Below, piece after piece: positions 22,246 to 33,559 of a stretch of 64,000 nucleotides of DNA. Every line of letters begins with the position of its first letter. Positions within the stretch are counted from its first letter, which is position 1. The notes beneath the pieces were generated by a model that ran no database searches, was not told the DNA's origin, and saw nothing but the letters and a program-made list of their open reading frames with translations. Source of the DNA: Paralithodes platypus (Eukaryota > Arthropoda > Malacostraca > Decapoda > Lithodidae); the NCBI GenBank assembly GCA_032716605.1, contig CM064480.1, positions 46,142,900-46,206,899 of the forward strand, given 5' to 3'. A program made the translations under genes and the position numbers.

Positions 22246-22400
22246 AGTTTGTCAAACTCTGTGTGTCCAGGCATTTTGGCTTGAATATCCCTTGATTTTG
22301 ACCCTGTCACTCTTTCAATTCTGAGTGAGGTACTCGCTACAGGCAGTTTTGCCTTTTGTCTACCTCACTTACAAAAATAAAAAAAATAAAAATAACAAAT
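22246..22400 (+). mobile_element. LINE-A 3' end joined to LINE-B
   Basis: From CTCTGTGTGTCCAGGCATTT the sequence is LINE-A tail: 3' UTR, hairpin AGGCA-GTTT-TGCCT at 22341-22354, and an A-rich end (AAATAAAAA repeats). It is either a 5'-truncated LINE-A insertion or a shared tail of related families. Confidence 0.75.
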
Positions 22401-22636
22401 AATTACAAATAAATACAAATAGAAAATACAATAATAAAGAAATAGAATAATAAATCACACAAATAAACATAATGTAAAAAAATATAAATATAAAAGTGAT
22501 TAATCAAATAGATATAATTATAATGCAATCATATTAAACCATAAATATTAAAGACAAACATATCAATCTTTGCAAGAGGTTGAGCTTTAAAATAGATGCC
22601 AACAGAAATGTTAAGTCTTTAGCTCGGCCATGCACT

Positions 22637-22682
<46 letters not shown>

Positions 22683-22829
22683 GGAGGGGGGGGGGGGGGA
22701 GGGGGTGACTGGGATAGTGGGCGGCAGAGATCCTGTACGGCAGAGACCGGCCATCTTTGTTTTCAGACGCCATTTTGGTGCTATAATTATCAAACAACGG
22801 AGTCATATTTAATTTTGGATCATGCTGAA
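22401..22829. other. A-rich spacer and (GA)n/(G)n microsatellite, no gene
   Basis: The A-rich tail continues to about 22500. A GA run and a G-rich run lie at 22641-22706. Frames crossing it are artefacts. Confidence 0.8.
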
Positions 22830-23190
22830 TTAAAGGGAGACGGACCGTTTTTTTTTTTTTTTTGGTCTATTAATTAATTTATTCCTGTATTTATTGGTTT
22901 TCTCGCTAGACCTGCATCAAGCTTAGAAAAACACCCCTATACCCCCCTTTAAGATAAATTTGTACATTTTTTGGTAGAAAAAATATCCTCTTAATATTTC
23001 AGGCTCGCTTTCGCTCGCCGAGATATAGTCGACACCTAAATGGTACGAAAGGTCTTAAAATTGACCACGAAATGGGGCGAAAGGTCTAAAAATCGCCAAA
23101 CTCATGGAACAAACGTCTTAAAACCTCTAAACTACTACGCTAAACATAAGGGAGAGAGGGGTCCAGAAAAAACGAGTACTACCTCCTTAA
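22830..23190 (-). mobile_element. MITE M1, copy 1
   Basis: Flanked by TTAA (22830 and 23187). Minus-strand order is complete: CATTAG-like blocks with repeated TTTTAAGACGTT/CCTTTCG, the GTCGAC core, GGCGAGCGAAAGCGAGCC, TTTTTCTACC hairpin region, GGTCTAG and the A-rich end. The GC hairpin is eroded here. Confidence 0.85.
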
Positions 23191-23346
23191 ACCAAATATA
23201 ACAATAAGAGAAAATGTCGGGAATGTGCGGAGGTTTGCGGGAAATGAACGGCACTGTAATATTTGCGTGTGTATAATATAAGGCATAGATGGTAACACGA
23301 AGGGTACACTCTGTGACACAAATCCTGGACCAATATGGATCCTCGT

Positions 23347-23560
23347 ACGGTCGCGCTAATAAGTCATGTCCCAGCTGTCATTACGTTTGGCTTGCTCTGT
23401 GCTGTATTAATGTCTGTCAGATGTTGAATAGGGTGGGTAAGTGTAGGAACATGTTTCTATATTTCACTCGATATGAAGAAATGAAGCTTAGATATTGCTG
23501 ATACCAATTATTGATCAAATCATACTTGGTGCCGAGACATAACTTTTTAGCGCGATTGTA
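23347..23560 (+). mobile_element. palindromic MITE P, copy 1
   Basis: 214 bp from TA to TA, with termini CGGTCGCGCTAATAAGTCATG and its inverse CTTTTTAGCGCGATTG. Same length as the other three copies. TA flanks and CAGT-type ends suggest Tc1/mariner or pogo ancestry. Confidence 0.88.
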
Positions 23561-23604
23561 CATCACAAGGAACCTACGAAATAAAAATAATAAGGTAATT
23601 TATT

Positions 23605-24120
23605 TTAAAGGGGGTCTGGGTGTTTTTTTATTTTTTTTTTTTTATTTTTTTTTTTTTTAGCTTGAAGGAAGTCTGAGAAGGCGTTTTGGTTAGCCTAGGC
23701 CCTAGGGGACAAACTGTAATGCATTGGTCGAATATATCATAAGCAAGCAAAATCCTCAATAATAATAAAACAAAATATCATAATAACTCACAAGACTTCG
23801 GACAAGACAGTGTTAAGGCTTTCACTGTCACTCTGTAGAATATGTCCATGTGTGTTGTGTACTAACTACTGGTATCATCTGACGAATTAGTTTGACTTGA
23901 GAAGGACATGTCAGAGTTGGAGTTTAATTGAGCGAGTCTTTAACACTATCTGATCCGACGTCTTGTGTGCTATTATGTATTTTTGTTTATTTACTATTGA
24001 GGGTTTTACTTGCGTTTGCCATTTCCGAGTAATGTATTTTAGTTTGTCCCCTAGGCTAACAAAAATACCTTCCAAGATTCAAACTAATAATGCCCACCCA
24101 GACCCCCTTCAAGCTCAATG
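23605..24120. mobile_element. foldback element related to family C
   Basis: The left arm (23605-23840) has AAGGGGGTCTGGGTG, CTTGAAGGAAGTCTGAGAAGG, TAGGGGACAAACT and ACAAGACTTCGGACAAGACA. The right arm (23900-24120) carries the same blocks inverted, ending CCCAGACCCCCTTCAAGCTC. The arms differ in length and an unrelated centre separates them. Confidence 0.75.
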
Positions 24121-24139
24121 TGTACCAGCAACAGCAACA

Positions 24140-24205
24140 ATAATAAAGAACCTCACACAACCCACCCGGGATTCGAACCCTGGACCTTGCGATCAACAGG
24201 TATTA
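24140..24205 (-). repeat. tRNA-derived SINE scrap
   Basis: The minus strand shows AGGGTTCGAATCCCGGGTGG, a B-box-like block. Nothing else of the SINE is clear. Confidence 0.4.
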
Positions 24206-24354
24206 CTTGATTTAAAGGTAATAATAAAGAAGTTGATCATTGAGAGACCTGAAGCGTTCTGTAGCAGGTAAACATACACTAAAAAGGGTATGCACAGTGC
24301 ATTGCTATATGTGACTGCAGTGCAGCGTATGGAACAACTAGAGTCACATGACTT

Positions 24355-24597
24355 CAAACCTTCTACAAGGCACACGTGCGCTCTATTCTCGAGTATGTCC
24401 CCCTTACCTGGATGTTAAGCTTTCGTGCACACCTAGCTCTTCTTGACAAAGTTCAAAGGTGGCCTGAACAGCTTGACGCTAGTGCTTGTCAGGAAGGAGA
24501 ATCAACGAGGAGCTTTGACGGCCTGGAACACCACAGGATAGTAGTGGTGGTGCCCTTGACCATGCTTCACAACGCTCAGGTCAAGCAGTATCACCTT
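24355..24597 (+). pseudogene. LINE-B-like RT fragment
   Basis: The frame reads RSILEYVPLTWML and HLALLDKVQRWPEQL, the same segment as LINE-B near 22140-22240. An M1 MITE cuts it off at a TTAA. Confidence 0.72.
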
Positions 24598-24959
24598 TAA
24601 GGGGAGATGGTTTACATTTTGGTCGATTTTGTCATGTATTCATTATTTTTCTAGTTTCCTCTCTAGACCTCCATCACATTTAAAAAAAAACATCCATTAG
24701 ATCCCCTTCTAGATTAATTTGTAAATTTTTCGGTAGAAAAATGTCCCGGCCTTCTTCTAACATTACAGGCTCACTATCGTTCGCCAGGGAAAAAAAATCG
24801 ACACCTAAATATCGCGAAAGGTCTAAATATTGACGAAGAAATTGGGCGAAAGGTCTTAAAATCGACTAACTAATGGGGCAAGCATCTTAACATCTGAAAA
24901 CTAATGGGCCTAAACATGAGGGAGAAAGTTGTCCAGCAAAGCGGCCCATGTCCCCTTAA
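24597..24959 (-). mobile_element. MITE M1, copy 2
   Basis: TTAA at both ends (24597-24600 and 24956-24959), termini TTAAGGGGAGATGG and CATGTCCCCTTAA. The core is present but the GC hairpin is damaged (CCCGGCCTTC). Confidence 0.9.
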
Positions 24960-25075
24960 CGGAACTGAGGCTCCCATAACAACGGTCACCTCAGTGTACG
25001 AGGTCAGTCACTATAGTCTATTCATTATAACTAAGCCAGAAATGTTGACCACTAACGTCTATAGTTATAAAATGA

Positions 25076-25692
25076 CTAAAGGGGAGGTTTTTAGTTTGTT
25101 CCCTATATTTCCATCAAGCTTACGATTATACCCCCTAAGATAAATTTGTACATTTTTCGGTAGAAAAATGTCCCGGCCGAAGGCCGGTTCCTCTTACATT
25201 ACAGGCTCGCTATCGTTCGCTAGGAAAATATCGACACCTAATTGGCACGAAAGGTCTTAAAATTGACAGAAATGGGGCGAAAGTTCTTAAGATCGTCAAA
25301 CTATCTATCTATTCTATTCTATCTATATGCTCAGGCCCAATCCCCATTTTGGGGGTAGCCGACTCAAGACAGAGCAAGAACAGGGAAAACACAAAAACAA
25401 CATCAAACAAAAAATAAACACAGATAAAAAACACAAACTCTCACACATCCAGGTCACCCAGGAGAAGACCCAGAGACCAGGGTTACCAAGGTCGCTCCAG
25501 CACTCCCCCGGCCCCTGACCACCAGGAGAGGTTCCGATCTCGGCAGGCAGACATGCAGCGGAGCCAAAGCGACAAGCCCTCCCACCGTCAAACTAATGGG
25601 GCGAAAGTCTTAAAATCTCAAAAGCAATGGGGCTAAACATGAGGGAGAAAGGAGTCAAGAAAAAAATCCCACAAGTGGAAATCTCCCCTTAA
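25076..25692 (-). mobile_element. MITE M1, copy 3, interrupted
   Basis: Left end CTAAAGGGGAGG (TTAA damaged), right end CTCCCCTTAA. It contains the intact CCGGCCGAAGGCCGG hairpin. A 282-bp foreign segment with a 10-bp target duplication splits it. Confidence 0.85.
25304..25585 (-). mobile_element. RTE-type LINE/SINE tail inserted in M1
   Basis: Bounded by the direct repeat CGTCAAACTA (25294-25303 and 25586-25595), which is single-copy in other M1 elements. One end is a (CTAT)n-like tract, the usual 3' tail of RTE elements. The body has no coding sequence. Confidence 0.85.
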
Positions 25693-25833
25693 GTAATTAA
25701 GCTAATAGTTCTACCATTTGAGAAGATTCGGCCAGGGAATTGGTGTGCAATTATACAACGTATTTGCTCTAGCTCTTCTTGAGTTTTAGAGGTTATGAAT
25801 TAAGATTTCTGGTCTTATTATTAATGAATAGAC

Positions 25834-26262
25834 TTTCGTGACTATTAACTGTGGGGTGGCTACTGTAGATCCCATACCTGCCAACACGAGCGGACCTTCA
25901 CCTCCGCAGATCTTCGCCAGGAATTTTTCTGAGGTGATCTGATCATGCCAGCAGTTCTAAAGGTATGCTGGCTACACCGAGACATCAAGAAAATATTCCC
26001 TATATCGTCATCAACATGTAGCATAGAAGATGCCCGGCTATATTCAAAGATGCTGTGAACGATGGTATAGCTGCTCTCTTCAAATCATGTGACATGTATA
26101 TATAATGTGTTGTCATCTAGTGAAGCTCCATTGTCATCTAAATGTGATATATGTGAAGCATCCAACACCTCCAAGCTTCACTCGATAATCTCGGGACCTC
26201 GCAAGAATTACGGGAAACTGAACCGCTTACAAAATATATATAAAAAAAAAAATAAAAAAAAA
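25834..26262. other. no recognised gene or repeat
   Basis: Unique-looking sequence on both strands, ending at an A-rich and AT microsatellite (26236-26314). Confidence 0.4.
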
Positions 26263-26286
26263 TAAACTATATATATATATATACCG

Positions 26287-26314
<28 letters not shown>

Positions 26315-26317
<3 letters not shown>

Positions 26318-26641
26318 ATGTTCTATCCAACAACCAACTCTACTCCTAAAATCGATTAATGAAATATTACAAACACATGTGGCAGTCCGTGGATTCGAAC
26401 CCAGGACGCTCACACCGAATATCAACACATTATGCATTACATCACGAAGGCAGTTAAAGAATGGTGGACACTGCCTACGATTTATTATGCAACTTCGAAT
26501 CCTGCATATCAATCTAAGCATGTACACACATCCCAACTGCAACTCACGTAGGCTATGCATATGTGAATGGAAAGAGCAATTAATGGGGCCTTAACCACTA
26601 GGGAAGGCCTCTTGATAAATTACTCCTGAACCAATATCAAT
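26315..26641 (-). mobile_element. tRNA-derived SINE/satellite unit, variant 1 (first of a tandem pair)
   Basis: On the minus strand: tRNA-like head with AGTCC-type B box CTGGGTTCGAATCCACGGAC, A-box-like ATGTAATGCATAATG, and the end GATTTTAGGAGTAGAGTTGG. The unit is 327 bp and repeats directly at 26642. Confidence 0.75.
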
Positions 26642-26783
26642 TATTATGTTCTATCCAACAACCAACTCTACTCCTAAAATCGATTAATGAAATATTACAA
26701 ACACATGTGGCAGTCCGTGGATTCGAACCCAGGACGCTCACACCGAATATCAACACCTTATGCATTACACCACGAAGGCAGTT

Positions 26784-26785
<2 letters not shown>
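26642..26785 (-). mobile_element. second, truncated copy of SINE variant 1
   Basis: Repeats the first part of the unit at 26315-26460, then is replaced by an AT microsatellite (26787-26868). Confidence 0.8.
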
Positions 26786-26786
<1 letters not shown>

Positions 26787-26828
<42 letters not shown>

Positions 26829-26970
26829 ATATTATATATATATATATAGTATATATATAATATATATATGAAGGGAGGGGTGGAGATTGTGTCCAGAGCT
26901 CTTATATTGACCAGCCACACACCCACTGTTGACACTGGGGCAGGAGAGAGAGAGAGAGAGAGAGAGAGAT
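26787..26970. repeat. (AT)n and (GA)n microsatellites
   Basis: AT at 26787-26868 and GA at 26944-26970. Confidence 0.95.
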
Positions 26971-27323
26971 TTACATTTACATAGATTTACATAGATACAC
27001 TGGCCACACAGATCTTACGATCCCTACGAGGTGACCAGGACTTAATCCTAATAGAGATAGCAACCCTAAGAGAAAGTGGAAGGAAAGGATAGCAAAGATG
27101 AAGGCTCTCTCCCCACCCTCCGCTCCCTCCGGCAATATGCCGTACATGAAAATAGTTAGAAGTGAATAACCTTGCAGGGCTTGGAAATCGCCTGAAGGAA
27201 TTTATAGTATAGTTAGAAATGGAAAGGAAAAGGCATGCACATCTTCACTTTTTTTTTTTTTTTTTTTTTTCTCAACTGAAAACGTTTTCATTTCCGCCAG
27301 GTTCTCTTATCAGTGATCAGCTT

Positions 27324-29235
27324 CTACTGCAGACCAACTTTTCTGTGATATGTGTCTAACCTTTTTTTAAATGTGTATATCGAGTCACTGTCAATAACTT
27401 CATTAGGGAGCTTATTCCACTCATTAATAATACTGTGGGTGAAGAAATTTTTAGTTATGTCTAGGTTCGCTTTCCTGCCTGTTAGTTTTAATTTGTTTCC
27501 TCTTGTGGAACCTTCTTTGGCTATCTTAAATAGATTATTAGAATTTACGTTACTAAAGCCTTTTAGTATCTTAAAACACTCTATCAGCTGTCCCCTTATT
27601 TTCCGTTTCTTAAGCGAAAACAGGTCGAGTTCTCTTAATCTCTCATTGTATGGCTTATTTCTAAGGGAAGGGATTAACTTTGTTGCTCTACGCTGAACGG
27701 ATTCTAGTTTCTCTATGTCTTTTTTTAAGTAGGGAGACCAAAACTGCACAGCATACTCCAGATGTGGCCTCACAATACTTTTATATAGTGGTACAACTAT
27801 GTCTTTACTATGACAATGAAAATTTCTTTTAATGAAACCTAGCGCTCTATTTGCTTTGTTAGATGCTGCGGTGCATTGGCTTGTAGATTTTAGATTTTCA
27901 TTGATAAGAACTCCTAGGTCTTTTATCTGTGATACGCTCTTTATCTTTTCTCCATTCATATGGTATTCGTATTTGTTGTTTCGGGAGCCTATTTGTAGTA
28001 TCAGGCATTTGTTTACGTTAAAGGGCATCTGCCAATTTTCTGACCACTCTGATATCTTGTTTAAATCTGATTGCAGGCTACTTCTATCGCTTTCTGATAT
28101 TATTACATTTCCTATTTTAGTGTCATCGGCGAATTTGGAAATTATGTTATTAATGCCGTTGTCTAAATCATTAATATATATTATGAATAATAATGGGCCC
28201 AGAACTGAACCCTGTGGGACTCCACTAGTCACCGGAGTCCATTCTGATTCCACTCCATTAATAATTACTCTCTGTTTTCTTTCGCTTAACCAATTCCTTA
28301 TCCAATTAAGTGTGTTGCCTTGTATTCCTAGATTCTCGACCTTCTGAAGTAATTTATTATGAGGGACCTTGTCGAAGGCCTTCTGGAAGTCCAAGTACAC
28401 TATATCAAGACTTTTGGTAAAATCATTAATCTTAAATAGGTTGTCATAAAATTCGATAAGGTTCGTTAGGCATGATTTTTTTGCTCTGAAGCCGTGTTGA
28501 CTATTATTAATAAGATTATTATTCTCTATGAAAAGTACAAGTTCGTCTCTTATAATTGATTCTAATAGTTTTACAACAACGGAAGTTAAGCTAATGGGTC
28601 TGTAATTCCCTGGTTGTTTTTTATCTCCCTTTTTAAATATCGGTGTAATATTCGCTGTCTTCCAGTCAGTGGGTAATTGTCCATGTTGGAGTGACATGTT
28701 AAACATTTTGGTTAGGGGTTCGGCAACTTCATCTTTGACCATTTTTAGGATTTTAGGGATGAATAGGTCTGGGCCGGGAGATTTATTTATTTTCAGTAAT
28801 TCAATCTGTCTAGTGACGTTTGATTGGCTAATTTTGAAGTCAGGGAGCACAATGTTGCTTGTTTGATTAGTAGCTTGTGGAGTGTTCGTGTTGGCAGCAG
28901 TGGTAAAAACGGAGCTGAAATAATTGTTAAGTGTAGAGGCTATGTCTTTGCTATCTGTTTATAGAACACCTTGAGTGTTAAGTATGGGTCCTATCCCGCT
29001 TTTGATTTGTTTGCTACTGTTAATGTATCTGTAAAATTGCTTAGGATTAGTTTTACTATCTTTAGCTATGCTTATTTCATAATTCCTCTTTGCTGTTTTT
29101 ATTAGTGATTTTACTTTTCTTCTGGCGGCCAGGTATTGCTTACATATGGTATTATTCTTTGTTTCTCTCTTTAAGTTGTATACACGATTTCTTTCCCTAA
29201 TTGCTCTACTGATATTTATATCGTACCAAAGGGGT
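27324..29235 (-). pseudogene. LINE-D reverse transcriptase
   Basis: The RT frame runs open from 28958 to 27324, after a single TAA at 28959-28961 that would otherwise join it to the upstream linker. Motifs in order: [83 protein letters not shown], and the catalytic FADDTKIG. Then the thumb and C-terminus (YKSIVRPHLEYAVQFWSP, LESVQRRATKLIPSL, INEWNKLPNEVIDSDSIYTF). All RT motifs look intact. By family it copies element RNA at a nicked target. The stop makes this copy inactive unless read through. Confidence 0.92.
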
Positions 29236-30085
29236 TTTGTTTATTTTCTTACTGTGTCTTTTACGCATTGGGATATGTTTCTTTTGAGCACTCATGAATA
29301 TTTCTTTAAATCTTTCCCATGTATCGTCAATGTTGGTGAGACCTTCGAGATGCAGATTAATATCTTTTAGGTCATTTCTTAGGCTATTGAAGTCTGCCAT
29401 ATTATAGTTGGGAATAAAAGTTTCACTAGTGCTGTTTGTGTGCGACATATTAATTTGGAGCCTGACGATATTATGATCACAATTAGATATTAATTCCCCA
29501 ACTTCTAAGTCAGAAATTAAATTTTCGTGGGTCGTTATTACTAGGTCTAAAATATTATCTCCCCTCGTGGGTTTCTGGACTAATTGATATAAGAAGTTAT
29601 CTTTAATAAATTCGGTCATTTTTTCTGATGCATGGCCAGACCCTTTTACATCTCCCCAATGAATATTAGGAAGATTAAAATCGCCTATGATAAGGGTTTC
29701 TTTTGTTGATAGAGTTTTTTCTAAATTATTGTATAGGTCTATATCCTGTTGATAGGTATGAGTTGGACGACGATATACGACAACCACATTAATGTCTATA
29801 TCCTTGTTATTAATTTTCACACATAACAGTTCTGAGTTATTAGAAGGAATTTGAACCTCAAGTGAGCATATATTTTCTTTTATATACAGTAATACACCTC
29901 CTCCTCTCTTACCTACTCTGTCCTTGTGATATAGTTTATAGGAATTGATCTGATATTCGTGTGTGAAATCGATATTGTTGGTGTCTATAAGTTTCTGTTA
30001 TCGCAATTATATCTATTTCTTCATTTAGTAACATAATTCTTAGTTCGTCAATCTTATTTCGTAGACTTCTGGCATTAAAATACAT
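29206..30085 (-). pseudogene. LINE-D AP-type endonuclease
   Basis: From about 30085: FNARSLRNKIDELRIMLLNE and IIAITET, then a frameshift near 29995. Further KRGGGVLLYIKE, VVYRRP, LIIGDFNLPNIHWGD, DLVITT and SNCDHNIVRL, which hold the Asn/Asp/His catalytic blocks of APE-type endonucleases. The frame ends early at 29206 because of a one-base shift near 29236; the true frame continues into the RT linker. Confidence 0.9.
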
Positions 30086-30134
30086 TAATTTGATTGCTTG
30101 TTTATTCTCTCTCGATCTTTTGTAAGTGGGGGAA

Positions 30135-30244
<110 letters not shown>

Positions 30245-30339
30245 TTAGGGATAGTTAGTAACGTAAAGACCTTGCAGTTCATTCCAGGGAGATAATGGAA
30301 GTGGAAAAAGAGTGATTGTTTAGTGCACTACACTCGTTA

Positions 30340-30875
30340 CAGATCGTGCAAAATACTATCTACTCTCTTCTTGAAGTGCTCAACGGAAGAACTGTTTCAG
30401 GTTCTGAGGGAAGATTGTTTTTAGGTCGAACAGATCTTATATGTGAAAAGGTTTCCACAAATACTAGTGCTGAACCTTTTCAATTCTAACTTTCAACCAT
30501 GGTTGTGTGTTGTGTTCATATTTAGGCTAAACATGTTCCTATAATCCACATTGTCAAACCCAATAAGTACTTTAACAAAATAAAAACAAGTTGACCTCGT
30601 AGTCTGTGGGTTTCCAACGGAAAGAGATCAAAGAGCTCTCAACCAGTCCTCATAGCTCAGTTTTCTAATCTATGGAATAAGCTTTCTAACCATAGCTTGT
30701 GCTCTTTCTAGTCGCTCTGTATCTTTCCTGAGTGCTGGAGAGCAGAAATGAACAGTATATTATATATACTTAAATGTCTATACTCTTAACATAGCTCAAT
30801 CATTTATGAGCTTTCTTCTCTACTTCAATGCACAGAAAACTATAGGTCACTGCTAATCAGAATACCCAAGCTTTC
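30340..30875 (-). pseudogene. degenerate CR1-like LINE fragment
   Basis: The minus-strand reading shows ISALQHSGKIQSD, LESLFHRLEN and DLFPLETHRLRGQLV, the usual C-terminal RT features, broken by many stops. Old remnant. Confidence 0.6.
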
Positions 30876-30879
30876 TGGC

Positions 30880-32530
30880 ATCTTGCCAAAAACCTATCCA
30901 AAAAAAAATCTTCATCGTCTTTCCCTCCCCTTATCCAATCTGACGGCGTTACCGTCACTTCTTCCTCTGACAAAGCTGAACTTTTCGCCCAAACTTTCGC
31001 TTACAACTCCTCTTTGGATGATTCCGGTGCTATTCCTCTCTCTCCACCTTCTCTTCTACTTATGCATATATCATAATATCTTCTAAAGATGTACTTTCTA
31101 CCCACTCTGGGTTTAATACTAAGAAGGCGTATGGACCGGATGGTGTTCCTCCTGTTGTACTCAAAAACTGTGCTTCCGTGCCGACTCCCTGCCTAGGCAA
31201 ACTCTTCCGTCTCTGTTTCTCCTCTAACTTCTTCCCTTCTTGCTAGAAATTTGCTCTCATTCAACCTGTCCCAAAGAAGGGTGACCATTCTCAACCCTTC
31301 TCTCTCAGATTGCCAGTATGGCTTCCTTAGGGGTTGCTCTACTAGTGATCTTCTTTCTTATCATACCAACTCTTGGTCATCCTCATTTCGGGACTTCGGT
31401 GAGTCTTTTTTTTATTGCGCTAGACATATCAAAGGCCTTCGATAGAGTTTGGCATGTCTTTATTTTCTAAACCACTCTCCTTTGGTTTCTATCCCTCCAT
31501 CTGTGCCTTTATCTCTAATTTCCTTTTTGGGCGCTCCATAGCTGCGGTCATCGACAGCCATCGCTCTCTTCCTCAACCTATCATCTCCAGTGCTCCTCAG
31601 GGTTCTGTCCTATCTCGAGATTTCTTTCTAATATTCATAAATTATCTCAATCCAATTAATTTATATGCTGATGACTCTACCTTGCACTATTCAAGTAGTT
31701 TTCCACATCAACCTAGCATGCAATCACTCCAAAACTCACGTAACAGGACCTTGGCATGCCAGTCTTCTGCTCTTTCTGCTATCTCTAATTTGGGGCAGAG
31801 AAAACCTTTGTTAATTTCAATGCTTCCAAAACTCAATTTCTCCATCTGTCTACTACTCACAACCTTCCAGAAGACTATTGCTTACTCTTCAACAACATAC
31901 TTTTTCTTTTTCTTCTGATCTCTCTTGGAAAGACCAGATTAGCACTCTTGTTAAAACAACTGCTCAGAAGATGGGTGTGCTCAACTGCCTCAGGGGGTTC
32001 TTTACCCCTTCACAGCTTCTTGCTCTGTACAGGGGCACAGTGCGTCCATGTATTGAGTACGGTTCGCATGTGTGGGGAGGATCCTCTCACACAGCACTTC
32101 TACACAAAGTAGAAAAAAAGCCTTTTGTCTCATTAACTCACGTTCACCCACTGTATCTCTGCAATCACTCTCTCTTCACCGCAATATTGCATCTCACTCG
32201 CTATTCTACCGCTATTGCAATAATCAGTGGTCCTTAGAGATCTCTTAGTGTATACCACCTCCTCTATGTAGAGCACATAGCACCCGACTTGCAACACAAT
32301 CCCACCCCTACTTTGTGCAACTCTCCAACCCAAGAGTGAAACGATATTTCCAATCTTTTTTCTATTCAACAGCTGAGCTCTGGAACTCTCTCCCTGAACC
32401 CATATTTCCCTCATCCTATGACTTAAATTGCTTCAAACTCTGTGTGTCCAGGCATTTTGGCTCGTACATTCCTTGATGTCACTCTTTCAACTCTGGGGGA
32501 GGCACTCGTCACAGGCAGTTTTGCCTGACT
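30880..32530 (+). pseudogene. LINE-A copy 4, 5'-truncated, decayed
   Basis: Extends further 5' than the other copies: linker with SDGVTVTSSSDKAELFAQTF-type reading, then AYGPDGVPPVVLKNC and QYGFLRGCSTSDLL. FDRVWH is damaged. The core continues with SAPQGSVLSRDFFLIFINYL, YADDST, PCIEYGSHVWGGSSHTAL and the C-terminus. Many frameshifts. 3' UTR hairpin AGGCA-GTTT-TGCCT at 32513-32526. Confidence 0.88.
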
Positions 32531-32565
32531 TGGGGATTGCTTGGTCAATATGCATCACCTTACAC

Positions 32566-32567
<2 letters not shown>

Positions 32568-32637
<70 letters not shown>
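32568..32637. repeat. (GA)n microsatellite
   Basis: About 35 GA units with one CG interruption, just 3' of LINE-A. Confidence 0.97.
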
Positions 32638-32783
32638 TTAGATAGAGATAGTGTGTACAAGTTTCCTTCTATTGCCAGCCCTCCACCCACTGTTGACCCT
32701 GGGGCAGGCTGCTGGCGAGGACCCTTCTTGACCAGTCGAGGCACCAATTACGTTTCCTTGGGTTTGGCTCCACATATTTCCTT

Positions 32784-32873
32784 TTAAGGGGACAACGGTT
32801 ATTTTTTGGGGGCATATTTATTTAAATATTCATATATTATGTAGTTTCCTCACTAGACTTCATCAAGCTTAAA

Positions 32874-32910
<37 letters not shown>

Positions 32911-33206
32911 AAAAAACACACACATACACACTAACTAGACCCCTCTTTTAAGATAAATATGTAAATTTTTCGATAATAAAATGTCCTGGCCAAAGGCCGG
33001 TTTCTCTTAAAATTACAGGTTCGCTATTGCTCGCCAGGAAAAAATCGACACCTAAATGGCACAAAAGGTTAAGATATACATTTAGAAATTGGACGAAGGG
33101 TTTTAAAATTGAAAAATTTATGGGGCGAACGTCTTAAAATCTGAACACTAATGGGGCTAAACATGAGGAAGAAAGGGGACCAGAAAAACGACCCATCTCC
33201 CCTTAA
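32784..33206 (-). mobile_element. MITE M1, copy 4, with expanded poly(A)
   Basis: TTAA at 32784-32787 and 33203-33206. Longer than other copies because of an A-rich expansion at 32874-32918. The hairpin CCAAAGGCCGG is slightly eroded. Confidence 0.9.
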
Positions 33207-33559
33207 CTTGGTAAAATATAATATGCTCCATTACAATACTATTTGATATGATACATAATTTTGGGCATCTTTTAAGAATCGATATACTTAAATGAACGGA
33301 TATTTAAATATTCTTAGTGTTTGCATTGACGGAATTTCATGATATGATGTGTTTTTATTCGAAGATAGATCGATATAGAAGGTATCTCTCTGGTAGCTTT
33401 GACGGAACTTCACCTGTATAACAACTCAATTTATTCCACATTGATAGTATTTTTAAATTCCATTGATAAGTGTTATACTATATACCAAGGCCATTTATAG
33501 TAATATAAATAAAGTAGACGTGCCGTTTTGCCCAAAATCAAAACGGCATACCCAACTCT
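33207..33559. other. no recognised gene
   Basis: AT-rich unique-looking sequence. Confidence 0.4.

Larger units (their letters stand above)
25016..25833. mobile_element. MITE T3, copy 1, split by a nested M1
   Basis: Left terminus GTCTATTCATTATAACTAAG and right terminus TTATTATTAATGAATAGAC are inverted repeats matching the uninterrupted copy at 60634-60835. Sequence 25076-25692 interrupts it. Confidence 0.78.
27249..30090 (-). mobile_element. LINE-D, nearly full-length CR1/jockey-like element
   Basis: The minus-strand element has its poly(A) tail at 27249-27270 and a reading region with AP endonuclease plus reverse transcriptase up to about 30090. A large GA microsatellite lies at its 5' side. 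Few lesions: one stop and two clear frameshifts. Confidence 0.9.

Noticed and set aside
26379..26460. Functional tRNA gene
   Set aside because: Only A-box and B-box likeness; no full cloverleaf could be drawn and the unit recurs as a repeat.
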